From contig CAIIXF020000001.1 of the NCBI GenBank assembly GCA_903813345.2, positions 45,585,885-45,649,884 on the forward strand: a DNA stretch of 64,000 nucleotides, given 5' to 3'. Below the pieces are notes generated by a model. The model did not search any database, had not been told where the DNA came from, and saw only the letters and a list, made by a program, of their open reading frames with translations. The DNA is from Owenia fusiformis (Eukaryota; Annelida; Polychaeta; Sabellida; Oweniidae). Every line of letters begins with the position of its first letter. Position 1 is the stretch's first letter. Shown here one piece after another: positions 37,001 through 48,248 of the stretch. Both the position numbers and the translations under genes were made by a program.

Positions 37001-40000
37001 AAATAATGATACGCTCAATAAACAAATAAAAATATTCTGTATTTGTGACATATTATCAGTGACACCATTTTTTGTGATTTGTCTGTAGCAAATGATTACA
37101 CTTTTGTAACAGTTACCAAGTGGTGACAATTTGTTTAAAAATGTCCTCTATTTTGTAAATTCCAGGAAAGTGCTGGTCATGTGATCCCCCTCTTACCAAC
37201 TCCCAATATTGACCCTCAACCCTCAGGTAAAAGAATATGTCAAAATCACATATAGAAGGGTTATGTACTAGGAGGTTTTGGATATAGGGTATATCCTGAG
37301 GGATATATGAATATTCCCCAAGGGATATTCCCTATATCCAGAACCGACCGTACATATGGTGTATCTCATACTTAACACGTAACACTTGTATCTCAAAGCA
37401 ACGATTTCATTTTTGAATCTTAGGTTAGTAGATCTTTCTTTATCACTCAAATTAGTGTCATTTTCGTGTCTATTATCCATGTCATTACAGAATTTCACTC
37501 GACTTTCAGATTTAATTTTTCCTCGGAAGAAGTCCAAAAATGCCTCATTACACGACACGAAAAAAAGAACAATTACATTGAAAAATTCCCGGGAGTGGGA
37601 TGGATATATTATATCTGCCTGCATTTGGTCTAGAGTGGGACATATACAATATATCCTGTCCACTCCTCAGATATGATATATATTCCTGGGTGATATCTAC
37701 CCTAAACCCACTCAAGTATGAGATACAAAACAATATTTCTATATTTTATAGTTTTGAATTACATTTACTCTTTGCATTCAAACACCTTTCTACTTTAAGA
37801 AGTGAAGTGCCAAATGAAAATATTTTTGTTGATTTCGTATTCACCATATTAGATATTGTTACCCTAAATCCTCATGGCTTATATTAGTTTGGCTTGAACA
37901 TAAGGCAATGTAGAATTGGTTTTATTACAATTTCTAACACTGTATGCAAAATGAAGCGAAGAAGTTTTGGCAAGAGTAATTTCAACATGTAAACAGTCAT
38001 AAAACTCCACAAAGTACAGGCTGTTTAGGTAAAAATACTAAAAAACGATCAAATATATTCATTTATTGCTGATTTTCCCCAGGAACTGTGAACCCTGTAT
38101 ATAACAACTACAACCAGATGCAGAACTACTATAATCAGATGTATCAGCAAATGACAGCCATACAGCCATCTGGGTTCCCTCCACAAGTCATGCCAGACCC
38201 TAGTCAGGTGAGATCTAATGTCAATGTCATATCTTTTGCATTACTGAAATTTATTCCCATATACGGTATAAAGATAATTCAGTGTAACATTGAAATTTGA
38301 CACCATTATTTGTTGTCACTATGGATAGGGATATACAACTTGTATGGTCAGTATATTGATGGTCATCCACATACCACTAATGCCTTCAATTATGTTTGGG
38401 TGTGAAGGTCTTGTTTACTTAATGCTCACTGACTTTTTTGAAAACCCCCAGAATTGATCATTTGCATTTTTAAGAGGAGGGAGGGTGTCAGTTTGCATGG
38501 CAACTAACTAGACACCATATTATTGATATCTTGTCTATTTCATTTCATTTGATTTATTGTTATATGAAGGAAATAAGAAAAAAAAGTCATTTCTCTAACT
38601 GTGGAATTTGTGATTTTATCACATTTTGCAGGTTGATCAGATGACTATGCAACAAATAATGCAACAGGCAATACTGGACCTCAAGGCCCCTGATCGATCT
38701 GAAGATAAAGAAAGCAGTGGTCCTGATACTGATACTGAATCGCAAGCCATCTCAACTGATACTACCTCTGATACTGCATCATTAGGGGTATGTTTTCTTA
38801 GATATGCCAAATATTGTATTGAAATAGAGGACCTAATTGTCCATCACTCCCATCATTTATTCATGCAATAACTCAGTTACCAATGCTAATTTTGTTTGGT
38901 GCAAAGATAAACTTAATGTTTCTGTACAGTCTCTTGTTGCATCAACAATTTAGGTTTTTCATTTTAACCCCAAAAAGGTGTGATTAATTTGTATTTCAAA
39001 TGATTAGAAGCCCTTTATTGAACCTAGTAATTACTTTGTATTTCAGGATGAACAGAAGCCTTACATTGAGCCTATTGATTATTTTGTATTTCAGGATGAA
39101 CAGAAGCCTTATGTTGAATCTAATGATTCCTTTGTTTTCCTGGATGAACAGAAGTTCTGTATTGAGCCTATTTTGTATTTCAGGATGGACAGAAGCCTTG
39201 TATTGACCCAAGTGATTTCTTTGTATTTCAGGATGAGCAGAAGCTTTATATTGAGCCTATTTTGTATTTCAGGATGGACAGAAGCCTTGTATTGACCCAA
39301 GTGATTTCTTTGTATTTCAGGATGAGCAGAAGCTTTGTATTGAGCCTATTTTGTATTTCAGGATGGACAGAAGCCTTGTATTGACCCAAGTGATTTCTTT
39401 GTATTTCAGGATGAGCAGAAGCCCTGTATTGAGCCTTCTTTGTATTTCAGGATGAACAGAAGCCCTGTAGTGACCCAAGTGATTTCTTTGTATTTCAGGA
39501 TGAGCAGAAGCCCTGTAATGAGCCTTCTTTGTATTTCAGGATGAACAGAAGCCCTGTAGTGACCCAAGTGATTTCTTTGTATTTCAGGATGAGCAGAAGC
39601 AGTGTATTGAGCCTATTGATTACTTTGTATTTCAGGATGAACAGAAGCCCTATATTGAACCTAGTGATTACAAAGAGTTCTATGGTGCAACCACGCCACG
39701 CTTTCAGTTCGAGGTATGCACCTGAACATAAATATTTCATATAAAATCTGTGTCTTGATTCAGACAATTGATATTGTAAATAATATCTTAGTGCCTCTGT
39801 TTTAATGTTCTTGAACGAAACATCTACAAAATGTCATTTATGTATAATTACTATGTGCTAGTTCATTGTGAATCTTTTAAGATGCATCTTTCACTAAATC
39901 TATGCGAACACATTTTCAGGACTCCCCTCCACATGTGTCAAATTCGCGAAAAAGAACATCATCTGAAGCATTCTTCATCCCTCCTGCAGAGCCAAGTCCT

Positions 40001-40087
40001 GAGGGGGACTATATCGGCCAACATTCACAGGGTCTTGGAGGACACTACGCAGAATCTTACTTCAAACGCAGGAAACTGTTGGAGTGA
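28010..40087 (+). CDS. RAVER1: RAVER: ribonucleoprotein PTB-binding protein, 17 exons
   Basis: Exons: 28010-28261, 29567-29633, 30563-30784, 31151-31401, 32234-32339, 32735-32817, 33113-33227, 33812-33880, 33984-34075, 34690-34773, 35192-36172, 36431-36709, 37166-37226, 38083-38207, 38632-38787, 39636-39713, 39920-40087. All have GT/AG borders and the phases join to 1062 residues. RRM1 is about 70-142 (KVIIKNVPP), RRM2 143-222 ([16 protein letters not shown]), RRM3 233-310 ([18 protein letters not shown]). Residues 450-775 are Pro/Asn/Gln-rich, with PTB-binding motifs GLLGNAP (601) and GLLGDMP (757), a variant SLLGTPA (457), and lysine clusters resembling nuclear signals near 724 and 751. The C-terminus [20 protein letters not shown] is diagnostic of the family. 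RAVER binds PTB and vinculin/alpha-actinin and assists splicing repression in the nucleus. The start ATG (caaaatgg) is preferred to one at 27905. It is longer than vertebrate RAVER1/2, mainly through exon 11. Whether it is nearer RAVER1 or RAVER2 is open. Confidence 0.93.
29385..29452 (-). pseudogene. tRNA-like pseudogene or SINE head in RAVER intron 1
   Basis: The minus strand reads a D-arm/A-box (ggcttagcggtagagc), a plausible anticodon stem region (cactttcattcagaagg) and a degraded T-arm (ggtcctggtcttgg). The B box is broken, so a working tRNA is unlikely. Confidence 0.4.
32360..32460 (+). repeat. Short dispersed repeat in RAVER intron 5
   Basis: The segment around ctgtatccaaaacctcccag matches in reverse complement the start of the 37.26-kb repeat (aggaggttttggatataggg). 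It is a fragment of the same foldback family. Confidence 0.45.
34092..34390 (+). repeat. Minisatellite in RAVER intron 9
   Basis: About 15 imperfect tandem copies of a 16-20-bp unit (gtacactttgtgattgtca and shorter forms) follow directly after the exon 9 donor. Unit lengths vary, giving short overlapping open frames that are not genes. Confidence 0.85.
35651..35671 (+). other. PTB RRM2-interacting motif (GLLGNAP)
   Basis: Residues 601-607 match the PRI consensus [S/G][I/L]LGxxP defined in vertebrate Raver1. A second match, GLLGDMP, lies at 36119-36139 (residues 757-763). Binding to PTB is inferred from the family. Confidence 0.7.
36870..37140. mobile_element. MITE with ATGTCACCACC hairpin end, in RAVER intron 12
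   Basis: It begins tttttatgtcaccaccagaa with a foldback actggtgatatattg and ends near caagtggtgaca. The same hairpin opens similar segments near 40816 and 63796. It has no coding capacity. Confidence 0.5.
37256..37725. mobile_element. Foldback repeat in RAVER intron 13
   Basis: Repeated ggatat/atatcc blocks (ggatatagggtatatcc; ggatattccctatatcc) and the inverted pair gtatctcatactt (37362) / aagtatgagatac (37714) make an imperfect palindrome. Open frames here are repeat artefacts. Confidence 0.5.
39000..39635 (+). repeat. Tandem array of duplicated 3' splice site and exon 16 start
   Basis: Fourteen units precede RAVER exon 16, each copying the first 24-30 nt of the exon plus tttgtatttcag. 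Lengths are 48 nt (full) or 41 nt (7-nt deletion); the first, degenerate unit (39000-39046) is 47. Units 39143-39587 are five dimers of 41+48 = 89 nt, exactly 445 nt. Thirteen TTTCAG acceptors are intact, counting the one used for exon 16; the unit ending at 39142 has ttcctg instead. Only the acceptors before 39540 and 39588 join exon 16 in frame, adding 32 or 16 residues ([16 protein letters not shown] for the nearest). Starts farther upstream meet frameshifts or stops. Confidence 0.92.
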
Positions 40088-41558
40088 TGAAACACAATAG
40101 TGAACTTGTTTAAGTAAAACATGTTGAACACATTTTAATTGATTTGAGACCTGATAGTGTCCAAATTGAGGCACAATATTATATTTTGCACATTGCACTC
40201 AATTCAACATGAGGGTTGGCTGTCAGAGTCTGATATTTGTTTATGTGTATCATTTTCTAACGAAATCAATTTTGCGCTCCCAAAAAGTAACTTTAGCCCG
40301 AGAGTTTGGATGAATTAGTGATTAAAATTATGTATATGTGTAGAGTTTAGTGTTAAAAACGTTTCAACTGCTAGAGGTGTATACCTCAACAGTTAAGCTA
40401 TACATTATTTGGTTACTATGAATTCCCATTGATTATGTTTGTTATCGTTATTCATTTTGGGATTTCAGTATATTTAGGTAATTCATGTATTTTTTTTTTG
40501 TGTAGCATTGAAAATATTCAAAATTAATGCTAAATATTTAAAAATTGTTCAGGTAGATTGAAATTATGGTTATCTAGGTTGGAGTAATGTAATTTTCTGA
40601 TTTTCATCGTTGTATATTTTCTGGCTGAGATTCATTTAAAGTGAAGCTCTGCTTAAAGTCAAGTTCAACAAATTGTTCAATATAACGGAGGTAAATAAAT
40701 GCTAGAAATTGGTTCACTGGTAGATTATTGTCTTCATAGCAAAAATAGGAGCTCAAAGTTGTAACTTAATTGAACAAAGAAATGAAACGTTAATGTAGTA
40801 AATAGCATAAGCATTTTTATGTCACCACCAAAAGTGGTGACATATTGTTTATTTTACCGGTGTTTCCTGAGTGCATTTTTTCATATTTTATGTCAAACCA
40901 ATGAGCAATGGTGGTTAGTAGTATCACCTAAGTAAAAATGTGCAGTATTATGTAAATATATAATTCTGAAGTATGTGCTTACGATTAGTGTTGAATATAG
41001 CTCTCAAAACATTGCCAAGTTTGAATGTGTAATTGGAAGTTGGATAATATTTTATTTTAGAATTGTATGAATATTTATTTTTCTGTAGTGTTTAATACAG
41101 AGTTATATTTTAGTCATATGATTCAACTTGAAATTATTATCAGCGTATTCCTGGTATGATAGATCCATTTTTAGATAAGAAACATAAAATGTCAATCAGT
41201 GTAGCTAATGCACAGGTGTGTCCACAGATTCTGTCCTTTTTGGCCGTTTGGCAATTTTCGCATGTTTTGTAAATATTATCTTAAATCATATATTCTTTAC
41301 CATATGTCTCCTATGTTATGAAGTTAGAGTGATGAGATGGTCTTAATTGGAACGCAAGTGAGTATAAACCGTATCCTTCAATAGTTATTTGCTGAACTGG
41401 TTCATTGTGGTCTTACACACTTGGTCTATGTCTAATGTTCATTGCCACTGACCTTATTCTTCCTAGTACTTAATAATCGAAATTCAAATTTTCTGCTTTT
41501 AGAACCAAGGTATCAGCAATTCTGTTCTGTTTAAAATCTTGATTTTCTGAGACCTTGC
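40088..41558 (+). other. RAVER 3' UTR and downstream intergenic sequence
   Basis: An AATAAA at 40693-40698 is a plausible polyadenylation signal, giving a 3' UTR of about 620 nt. A hairpin ATGTCACCACC..GGTGACAT near 40820 marks a MITE fragment of the family also in intron 12. No other gene is seen. Confidence 0.5.
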
Positions 41559-41565
41559 ATGCTTA

Positions 41566-42375
41566 CCCCCCTATCACACCAAACTAGTTCTTACCCGTTC
41601 TTGCCAGTCCTACGAAAACGTCGTAAAACGGGCTCAATCTGGCTGTGGTCGGGAAATATGGCTGAAATAATTAGCTTCTTCGTTCTTAAACAGTCTTCAA
41701 TACGTCCATCTCGTTCGCAGTTCGTTCAGGTCGCACCACGTCGGTGTGCAACGTAGTAGAACGCGTCCCTTAGTCTAGAAGGTCAACATGACCTGATTAC
41801 AGAACGGCATGGTCGCCATCGAATTTTGAATCGATTCAAAATTCTAAAATCACATTCCCGTCTGAGAACGTTCATAAAGTTCGTAAATAAACATTAGAAA
41901 GTTGCAGCTACGTTCATTCCGTTCGCACACAGTTTAAAACCAGTTTTGGAGAACGCAGTGGCAACTTGTTTGGTGTGATAGCTATATTTTTGCTAACTCG
42001 TTCATAAGCAGTGTTAGATACGTTCTTAATCAGTTTAAACCCGTTTGCAATTAGTTCTACCTCATTCTAAACACGTCCTCAGACAGTTCAACTCGTTGTT
42101 AAAACGTCCCTAGTAGGATTGAAGTACGACGGTTCCGTTCGTAGTACGTCCAGCTCGTCGTTAGTACGTTGTCACTCGTTCTAATTGTAGAACGTGACGA
42201 CCACGAGAACAGTTTGAGCATTGTCTAAGTTCTAGAGGACCTACCCGTTCGAGTACGTTCGATGGAGTTTGTAAATAGATCCCAAACGGTTCTTAGTAGG
42301 TCCAGTCCGTTCGTACACAGTTGAAGCCCGTTTTCGAGAACGTAGTGAGAACTAGTTTGGTGTGATAGTAGGGTT
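41566..42375. mobile_element. TIR element family 'CTATCACACC', copy 3, intact
   Basis: It spans 810 bp between inverted ends CTATCACACCAAACTAGTTC and its complement, flanked by ATGCTTA on both sides (41559-41565 and 42376-42382). A 7-8 bp duplication suggests a hAT- or P-like mobiliser, but there is no transposase. The whole interior is built from diverged repeats of cgttc and tacgtcc motifs. This copy holds the empty sites for the insertions in copy 1. Confidence 0.75.
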
Positions 42376-42382
42376 ATGCTTA

Positions 42383-43569
42383 TATGCAACTCAGTATTAT
42401 TTTTCAGCAATAATTTACTGTCATGCAATAATCAGTATAGGCAGCCGTGAAATACTATTCTAAACAGCAAAGTACAGTAACATCAAGTTTGATCGGATAT
42501 CCATCAATCTTTTTAACACTGTACAACAATATTTATTAATAATATATATATTTGTATGTGTACGTTTGTGAAACTGAATGTGAACTGGATTTGTGTTGTA
42601 TTTGAGTAGATGGAGATATGGGAGATGTATTATTAGAAAAATATATATTAATCATTATAAACTGTAAAATACATTTTTTGTTACCCTATTGGTTTCTTTG
42701 TAGAAACGCATACAGTTGTTCTGAGAGGCTTGATTCAAATATCAAAACTTGTACTGAAGTTACTATTGGTATATTTATTCATGGAAACTTGGAAGATAAA
42801 AACAGTCATTTGAATTATTTTCTTCAACCTAAAAATGCCACACTTGTTAACCAAAAATATTGAGAAATGTGAAATGTCAACCATTTTGCCGATCAAATCG
42901 TACCCTTTGCATTCGTTTGACTTCGCTTGTTAAAAGTGAGCTTTGCCATCACTCAGATTCTGCGCGCATGATGACCAAATGCAGATGTCCCGTTTAGAGG
43001 CTAAATATCCCAGTTATCAATTATAGAAATGATTTACAAACTTTAGATTAGTGAAGGAACAACATCACTGGCAATGATTTACCTGAAACCATGGACTAGT
43101 CAGGCTGATCTCGCACACATACAGTAACAGTCTTATTTTTTCCCATTGGGTTAACTTAAGTACTCCCGTATTTAGATATAACTGCAGTCTCATGTTAAAT
43201 AGACCTTGAAATATGAACACCTCCCAATTTTAACAGTCATATTTGAAAAATGAAAATGTCTAATATGAACACTTTTCATAAAATATTACCTGTTTCATAC
43301 AAAGTTGTTCAAATATTTTTTTATTAATCACTACATGATATCCAATTTTGGAAAAAACATTGAATTGAATAGTGTCCATCTTTCTAACATGACTAATGAA
43401 TTTACTAGTATTCAAATCATATGTTCGAATTATTGCCATAAAGCTTTTTGGTCAATAGAACTATAAGAGTGTTCACACTTGTTTAAAATCCACAATCCAT
43501 AGTGTTAGAATCAGACAGGTTTTACGTATACTAAACTGTTTAATTCTTCCTCACATAACGAATTCATGT
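42383..43569. other. Intergenic, no gene seen
   Basis: AT-rich. The short frame at 42618-42863 has no features. A segment near 42905 (tttgcattcgtttgacttcgctt) repeats sequence at 21.69 kb. Confidence 0.45.
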
Positions 43570-44703
43570 TTAGAGAAATCTTTCCGGTTTTGAAAATTCG
43601 TAATTAGAACTACTACTACTGCAGCCTTCCTGCGAATCCGGAGTTCTGGGTGTAGTATCCACTGTTCCAATCCATTGTTTTATCCGTTTAGCCCTTTCTT
43701 CTGGCATCAGTTCGTTATCTTTAATATATTGCTCCACGTTATCATAAGCATAGGAGTCATTAACATCTCGCCAGGTTTTCCAAGTTTCTGCAGTTTTAAC
43801 ACGGTCTTTTCTGACGGTCTGGTCGCCATTAATGTTTGGATCTGGCGGCGTAGCGTCTGATCTATACAGTCCTTCATGAATATCTCTTTCTTTTTGGGGT
43901 ACTAAATGTTTTGTACTCGATATCCCTTGCCATCTCTTGAGTTCATCATTTTTTGTTTTCGGTATATCTTGTTCCAATGATTTACTATTTTGGTCTGTTT
44001 TTCCTCCAACAGGCTTTGTATTTTCGGCATGTATTTTACAGGCACTGTGTTTGTGAGAGTTGTCTTTATCCGTATATTTTGTGCCTTTACCTAGACTTTG
44101 AGATTTTCGGTTAGTTGGACTAGATTTTGTTTTGTTAGATGTAAGCATAAAATGACGTTTATCATCGTTTTCGTCTTTGCTCACATCTTGCCATTTCTGC
44201 TTAATATCCAGAATTATTTTGGATCTTTCTCGGTCTCTTTGGCCATAGTTTTTTCTGCTTGCAGCCGGACTTAGCTGCTGTTGGCATATTTCATACCACG
44301 TTATACCCTCCTTGGGTTTTGGTACCTTTGATAGTGTATCCAGACGTTTATCCGGATGGTTTATTGTAGGTTTGTTTGTACCATTGGGTACCTGACTGAA
44401 TCTAGAATATGTGTGTAATGGCGGCAATAACGATGTTTCACTATTGGTTCTCGATCTATTTCCAAATGTAGCATTCAATTTCTTTCCTTGTCTTTTGCTC
44501 TGTGGGGAGCCCGTTTCTCCTAAACTTCTTGTCAAGCGAGATTTTTTCTTCCCGTTTTCTATCACTAAGGGGTTTTTTGCAGGGTTCATCTTGTCAGTTG
44601 ATTGGTCCTTAAGATATGATTGCTGGTGTACCCTTAATTTGCCTACAAGAACATGATATTCGTCCACAAGTGGATCAGCATAATCAAGGTTTCCCTTCGC
44701 CAT
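43570..44703 (-). CDS. Unrecognised basic disordered protein, 377 aa
   Basis: A single long open frame of 377 residues starts at 44703 (MAKGNLDYADPLVDEYHVLV). A 3' splice site (atatttcag) lies 17 nt upstream of the ATG, so the gene probably has a 5' UTR intron and one coding exon. The protein is rich in Lys, Ser, Asn and Thr, with no signal peptide or membrane segment. More ordered islands are ITWYEICQQQL (about 135), WKTWRDVNDSYAYDNVEQYI (about 310) and ELMPEERAKRIKQWIG (about 335), the last likely helical. It ends in a Ser-rich tail. I do not recognise the family. The length and codon regularity make it a likely real gene. Confidence 0.7.
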   Translation of the reverse strand: MAKGNLDYADPLVDEYHVLVGKLRVHQQSYLKDQSTDKMNPAKNPLVIENGKKKSRLTRSLGETGSPQSKRQGKKLNATFGNRSRTNSETSLLPPLHTYSRFSQVPNGTNKPTINHPDKRLDTLSKVPKPKEGITWYEICQQQLSPAASRKNYGQRDRERSKIILDIKQKWQDVSKDENDDKRHFMLTSNKTKSSPTNRKSQSLGKGTKYTDKDNSHKHSACKIHAENTKPVGGKTDQNSKSLEQDIPKTKNDELKRWQGISSTKHLVPQKERDIHEGLYRSDATPPDPNINGDQTVRKDRVKTAETWKTWRDVNDSYAYDNVEQYIKDNELMPEERAKRIKQWIGTVDTTPRTPDSQEGCSSSSSNYEFSKPERFL

Positions 44704-44720
44704 TCAGTCGTTGCGGGATC

Positions 44721-45629
44721 CTGAAATATAAATGGTCAGTTCTCAGAATATCGTTCTTAATAAATCGATTCAAGGAAGTGGATTTCGTTTGATATATTAT
44801 GCAGTATCCACAAAGATGTATCTGAAATATGTCATTCAAGATACAAGCGCTTTCAATATTTTTCTTCTCACTTATAAGTTTCCTAGCAACGAAGAGGAAT
44901 AAATGATCGCTAGTTTGGAAGTCGTAGGTTCCATAAATAATTCTTATGTCTAATTGCACCGTGTTACGAGGGGATCAATAGAGCCACTTGGTCATAATTA
45001 CGCACAATAAATAAAATGTTTCTTACGAGAGCATGGCATTCTAGAATAACTTTTAAAAAAAGTACAAGAGTCTTACATCGCAATTGATGTAATCCATTAC
45101 ATCCACAGTGCAAACTGCCAAGTATGGTTTTTTACCATCGAAACCCATATACTTTTTACAGTATGTTTAGTGTTTTCATGTAAACAATTCTTACATACAT
45201 ACCATTACCGACAAAAAATAATATCAAATAAGATTTTGAATTGTCAATATCCGTTTTGTTTGAATTGTCAATATCCGTTTTGTGAAACTTATTGATAACT
45301 ATGTAAAGGCTCTACAAACTCTCCACGACCTTTCCCTTGGCATTGAATGTCCAGTTATCATAAGGTAGAAAATATCTTACCCGAGGCAGAACAATATTTA
45401 TTATAAACTTGTATTCTCCGTCTCTTGTAGCTATGTGCCAAACATGCATAACAATTGTATAATGGATAAATATATCTCAAAAGAAGACTTACGCTTTCTT
45501 AATCGATTCGAACATTTTAAAAGAAGGGATATTAGGATTAACAAAAATCTATTTATGTATTAAAGAATTTATACAGATTTACTATTTATTCCCAACTAAT
45601 ATGCTACAAAAATAAATCTTTGTTAAAAC
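44721..45629. other. 5' flank of the minus-strand gene; no other gene seen
   Basis: It contains the presumed 5' UTR intron of the 43.57-44.70 kb gene. A direct duplication of about 22 bp (gaattgtcaatatccgtttt) lies near 45239-45282. Confidence 0.45.
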
Positions 45630-45631
45630 TA

Positions 45632-46571
45632 CACTCCCCTCCAGAAATCAGGATATCTATTCAGTAAAAGATTCAGCAAAAAATATTTTTATATGGAAAA
45701 TTGAATTGTCTAACTTTTTTGTACACTAAGTGTCTAGTTTGCTTGATGAATACTAAAGTTACACTCTTAGAAATGAATTACTTGAGTATTTCCCAAGTAT
45801 TTCCCAAGTATAAAAATTACTTAAAGTTAAATACTCAGTTTTACTTCATTTTACTTAGGTTTAACTTATATTGTCATTTTGAGTTTTTTAATTGCTTAAT
45901 TATGTAAATGAGTATTACAATTACTACAGTAAGTATTTCAATTTCTCTCCTTGCATTAGTAAATTCACCATAAATGAATTACTTAAAAATTACTTAAACA
46001 TTATTCAGTAGTTCAAGGTTATTTAAGTAATTTTTGACTTAAAATGAGTAGTACAATTTCTCAATATAAGGAAATCCAAGTAATAATTTTTAAGAGTGTA
46101 CAGAGCTCCAAAGTGAAAATTATTTTTCGCCTCCTGTGTTATTTCAATGGGAGAGGTTTTTTGAAAAACAATTTTGACTTAAAGACCTATAACTATGTAG
46201 AACCTGAAGAAACGTATATATTTTTGCTAAATAAAGTTAGCAAATTCAATTGCCTACTTAACTTATATTTCTGCAAGGGACTCGGATGGATGGATATTCT
46301 GTCATATACAGTAACTTGGGGCAAACCTACCATTTCCCGTTGGTTAACATGGGAATGTCGATTTTCAAAAATTCATCATCAATTTTCGACCTATTGTAAT
46401 TGAGGAAAAAATTGAGAAAATTGGAAGTATTAGAAATAAAGTCAAATTACGTTTCCATCAATAGTTTAATATTTTCATCGCAGGTTAAGCAAATAAAAAT
46501 TCAAACGTAAAGAGGCTTTAACATGTACTTCAATGGGGAAGCTAAGGTTGCCAAACTTATGGAGGGGAGTG
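45632..46571. mobile_element. TA-flanked foldback element family 'CACTCCCCTCC', copy 2
   Basis: The ends CACTCCCCTCC and GGAGGGGAGTG are inverted, with TA on both sides (45630-45631, 46572-46573). The right arm matches the left arm of copy 1 (13.4 kb) and contains the empty site for that copy's nested element. It is interrupted by its own nested element at 45762-46098. The 46044-46403 open frame crosses repeat boundaries and is not a gene. Confidence 0.75.
45762..46098. mobile_element. Nested 337-bp TA-flanked MITE
   Basis: CACTCTTAGAAATgaattactt and its complement (aagtaataATTTTTAAGAGTG) bound the insert, with TA duplicated (45760-45761, 46099-46100). Copy 1 at 14194-14210 reads aaagttacagagcttc without interruption, the empty site. 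The interior has many acttaa / ttaagt steps and no gene. Confidence 0.75.
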
Positions 46572-46573
46572 TA

Positions 46574-48248
46574 TATTAATACAAGATTAGCGATTCGATT
46601 TCTGCTTTCCAAAGTGCAATGAAAGGTTGTTACAGTTGAAAGTAAATTCTCCCGTTGAGAAAGATCCTACGGCCTACATCAATCAACATTATTTTGTTGA
46701 TGCAAATCGACGCATGTTAAACCTAGACTCAACCTAGTTGTTGGGTCCTGTATTCATCGATATCCCATTATTAATGTGTTATTGTGCAATGGCAGCCAGG
46801 GATATTTCTGATACTATATTGACATCCGTGTCACTGGTCCTTCTATATTTTTATCGTTTTCACCAAAAAGGAGGTCGATTTGTATCCAAATATTTTACCC
46901 ATGTTAATAGTAACACCCGGTTACTTAAAAGTTAATCAGTTACGAGTACACATCCTAGGGCTCCGATAATCGAGTGAGAATTCCTCGCTTCAGCAACCAG
47001 AACGTGGTCTTGTTTAATAGTTTAATATTTTCTACATGATCATCTCTGAAAAGTTCAACTGTGATTGAGGAGTATGAAAAAATAAGAGCATTTGGTTACT
47101 TACTTTCTGATCGGGCCTCGTATGCACTGGTGTAAAGTATGTGCGTGACAACTTAGATTTTATTTGAAATAAATTCACTGTTTTTTTAACAAAAACTTAA
47201 AAAAAACGTTTTTGAAATTAAATTGAAAAGTTTCACATTACACATTTTGATAACATTGAGTGAGTAGAACTAATGTTTGCCAAAGTGGTTTAAACTTTAT
47301 TTGAGGCCTGAGCAGTAGTAAAATCAGCCCTGTTAACATTATTAAGGTCCAGCTGGATGTTGTAACGATAAGGAGGAAAACATTCCTTACTCATTATTTT
47401 CTATTTCAAACAAAGCAGGTAATTTATGTATAATCACTAGCAATCAATATGAGTCAATTCAAATCGAGATCCAAGAAACATAAAAAATCTTGAAAATAAA
47501 TAAGTCATTTGAAATAGAACTCCATCAACTAATTTTTGGGAAACAGGTTAGAATGAGTTACTGTATAATATTATGCAATTAAAGTTCCAACTTATTTTAA
47601 ATCATATTTTCACAAACCTCAAATATTTCAATCTTCTGACAACAAGGTAAAATCAGCATATCAATTTGAAATTCACTTTTTCTGAAACTCTGCCAGATTT
47701 GATTGACAGTTACCATATTTGGGCATGAAATTGATGGCCTGTGTTAAAACTGCAAGGTCAAATTGATCCAGTCACTCTCTATGACAATTTAAAAACTGAT
47801 TTATGGCTAAAAACAATCAAATTCTAGCCTTAATTTCTCAGCTAAAATACATTTCTGGCAAAAATGACCTTTCAAACCATTGTTGATCATCCAATATCTA
47901 TTGATTTGTGAACTTTTGAATTAAATTGTGTTCATCAAAATGTGATTTTAGCAATGTTTTATCAGACAGTGTTTTCAAAGAGTTTTGAATCAGATTCAGA
48001 AGTGTACAATTGGTGGTTTCAAATACTACTTTTTATAATTTTCTATAATGATAAGGGGAAGAAATTTGAAAAAGAAAAGGGGAGCAGGTGGGTTATAAAG
48101 AGAAAGAAGATTGGGAATGTATAACTAGAAGATGCATAAAACAGTCGTCTTGAAGCAAAAATCTAACTCTTTTATGTGCTTCTGGGAAGCAATATTTTCA
48201 TTGACCCTGCAAACATCAAATGATTGGTTGATAGTTTGGGGTCCGCTC
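46574..48248. other. Intergenic, no gene seen
   Basis: AT-rich. Short frames (for example 47942-48124) lack features. I support nothing here. Confidence 0.45.

Noticed and set aside
39529-39744. Open frames in the exon 16 array (71-90 codons, both strands)
   Set aside because: They are out-of-frame readings of the tandem units; only the exon 16 frame links to its neighbours in phase.
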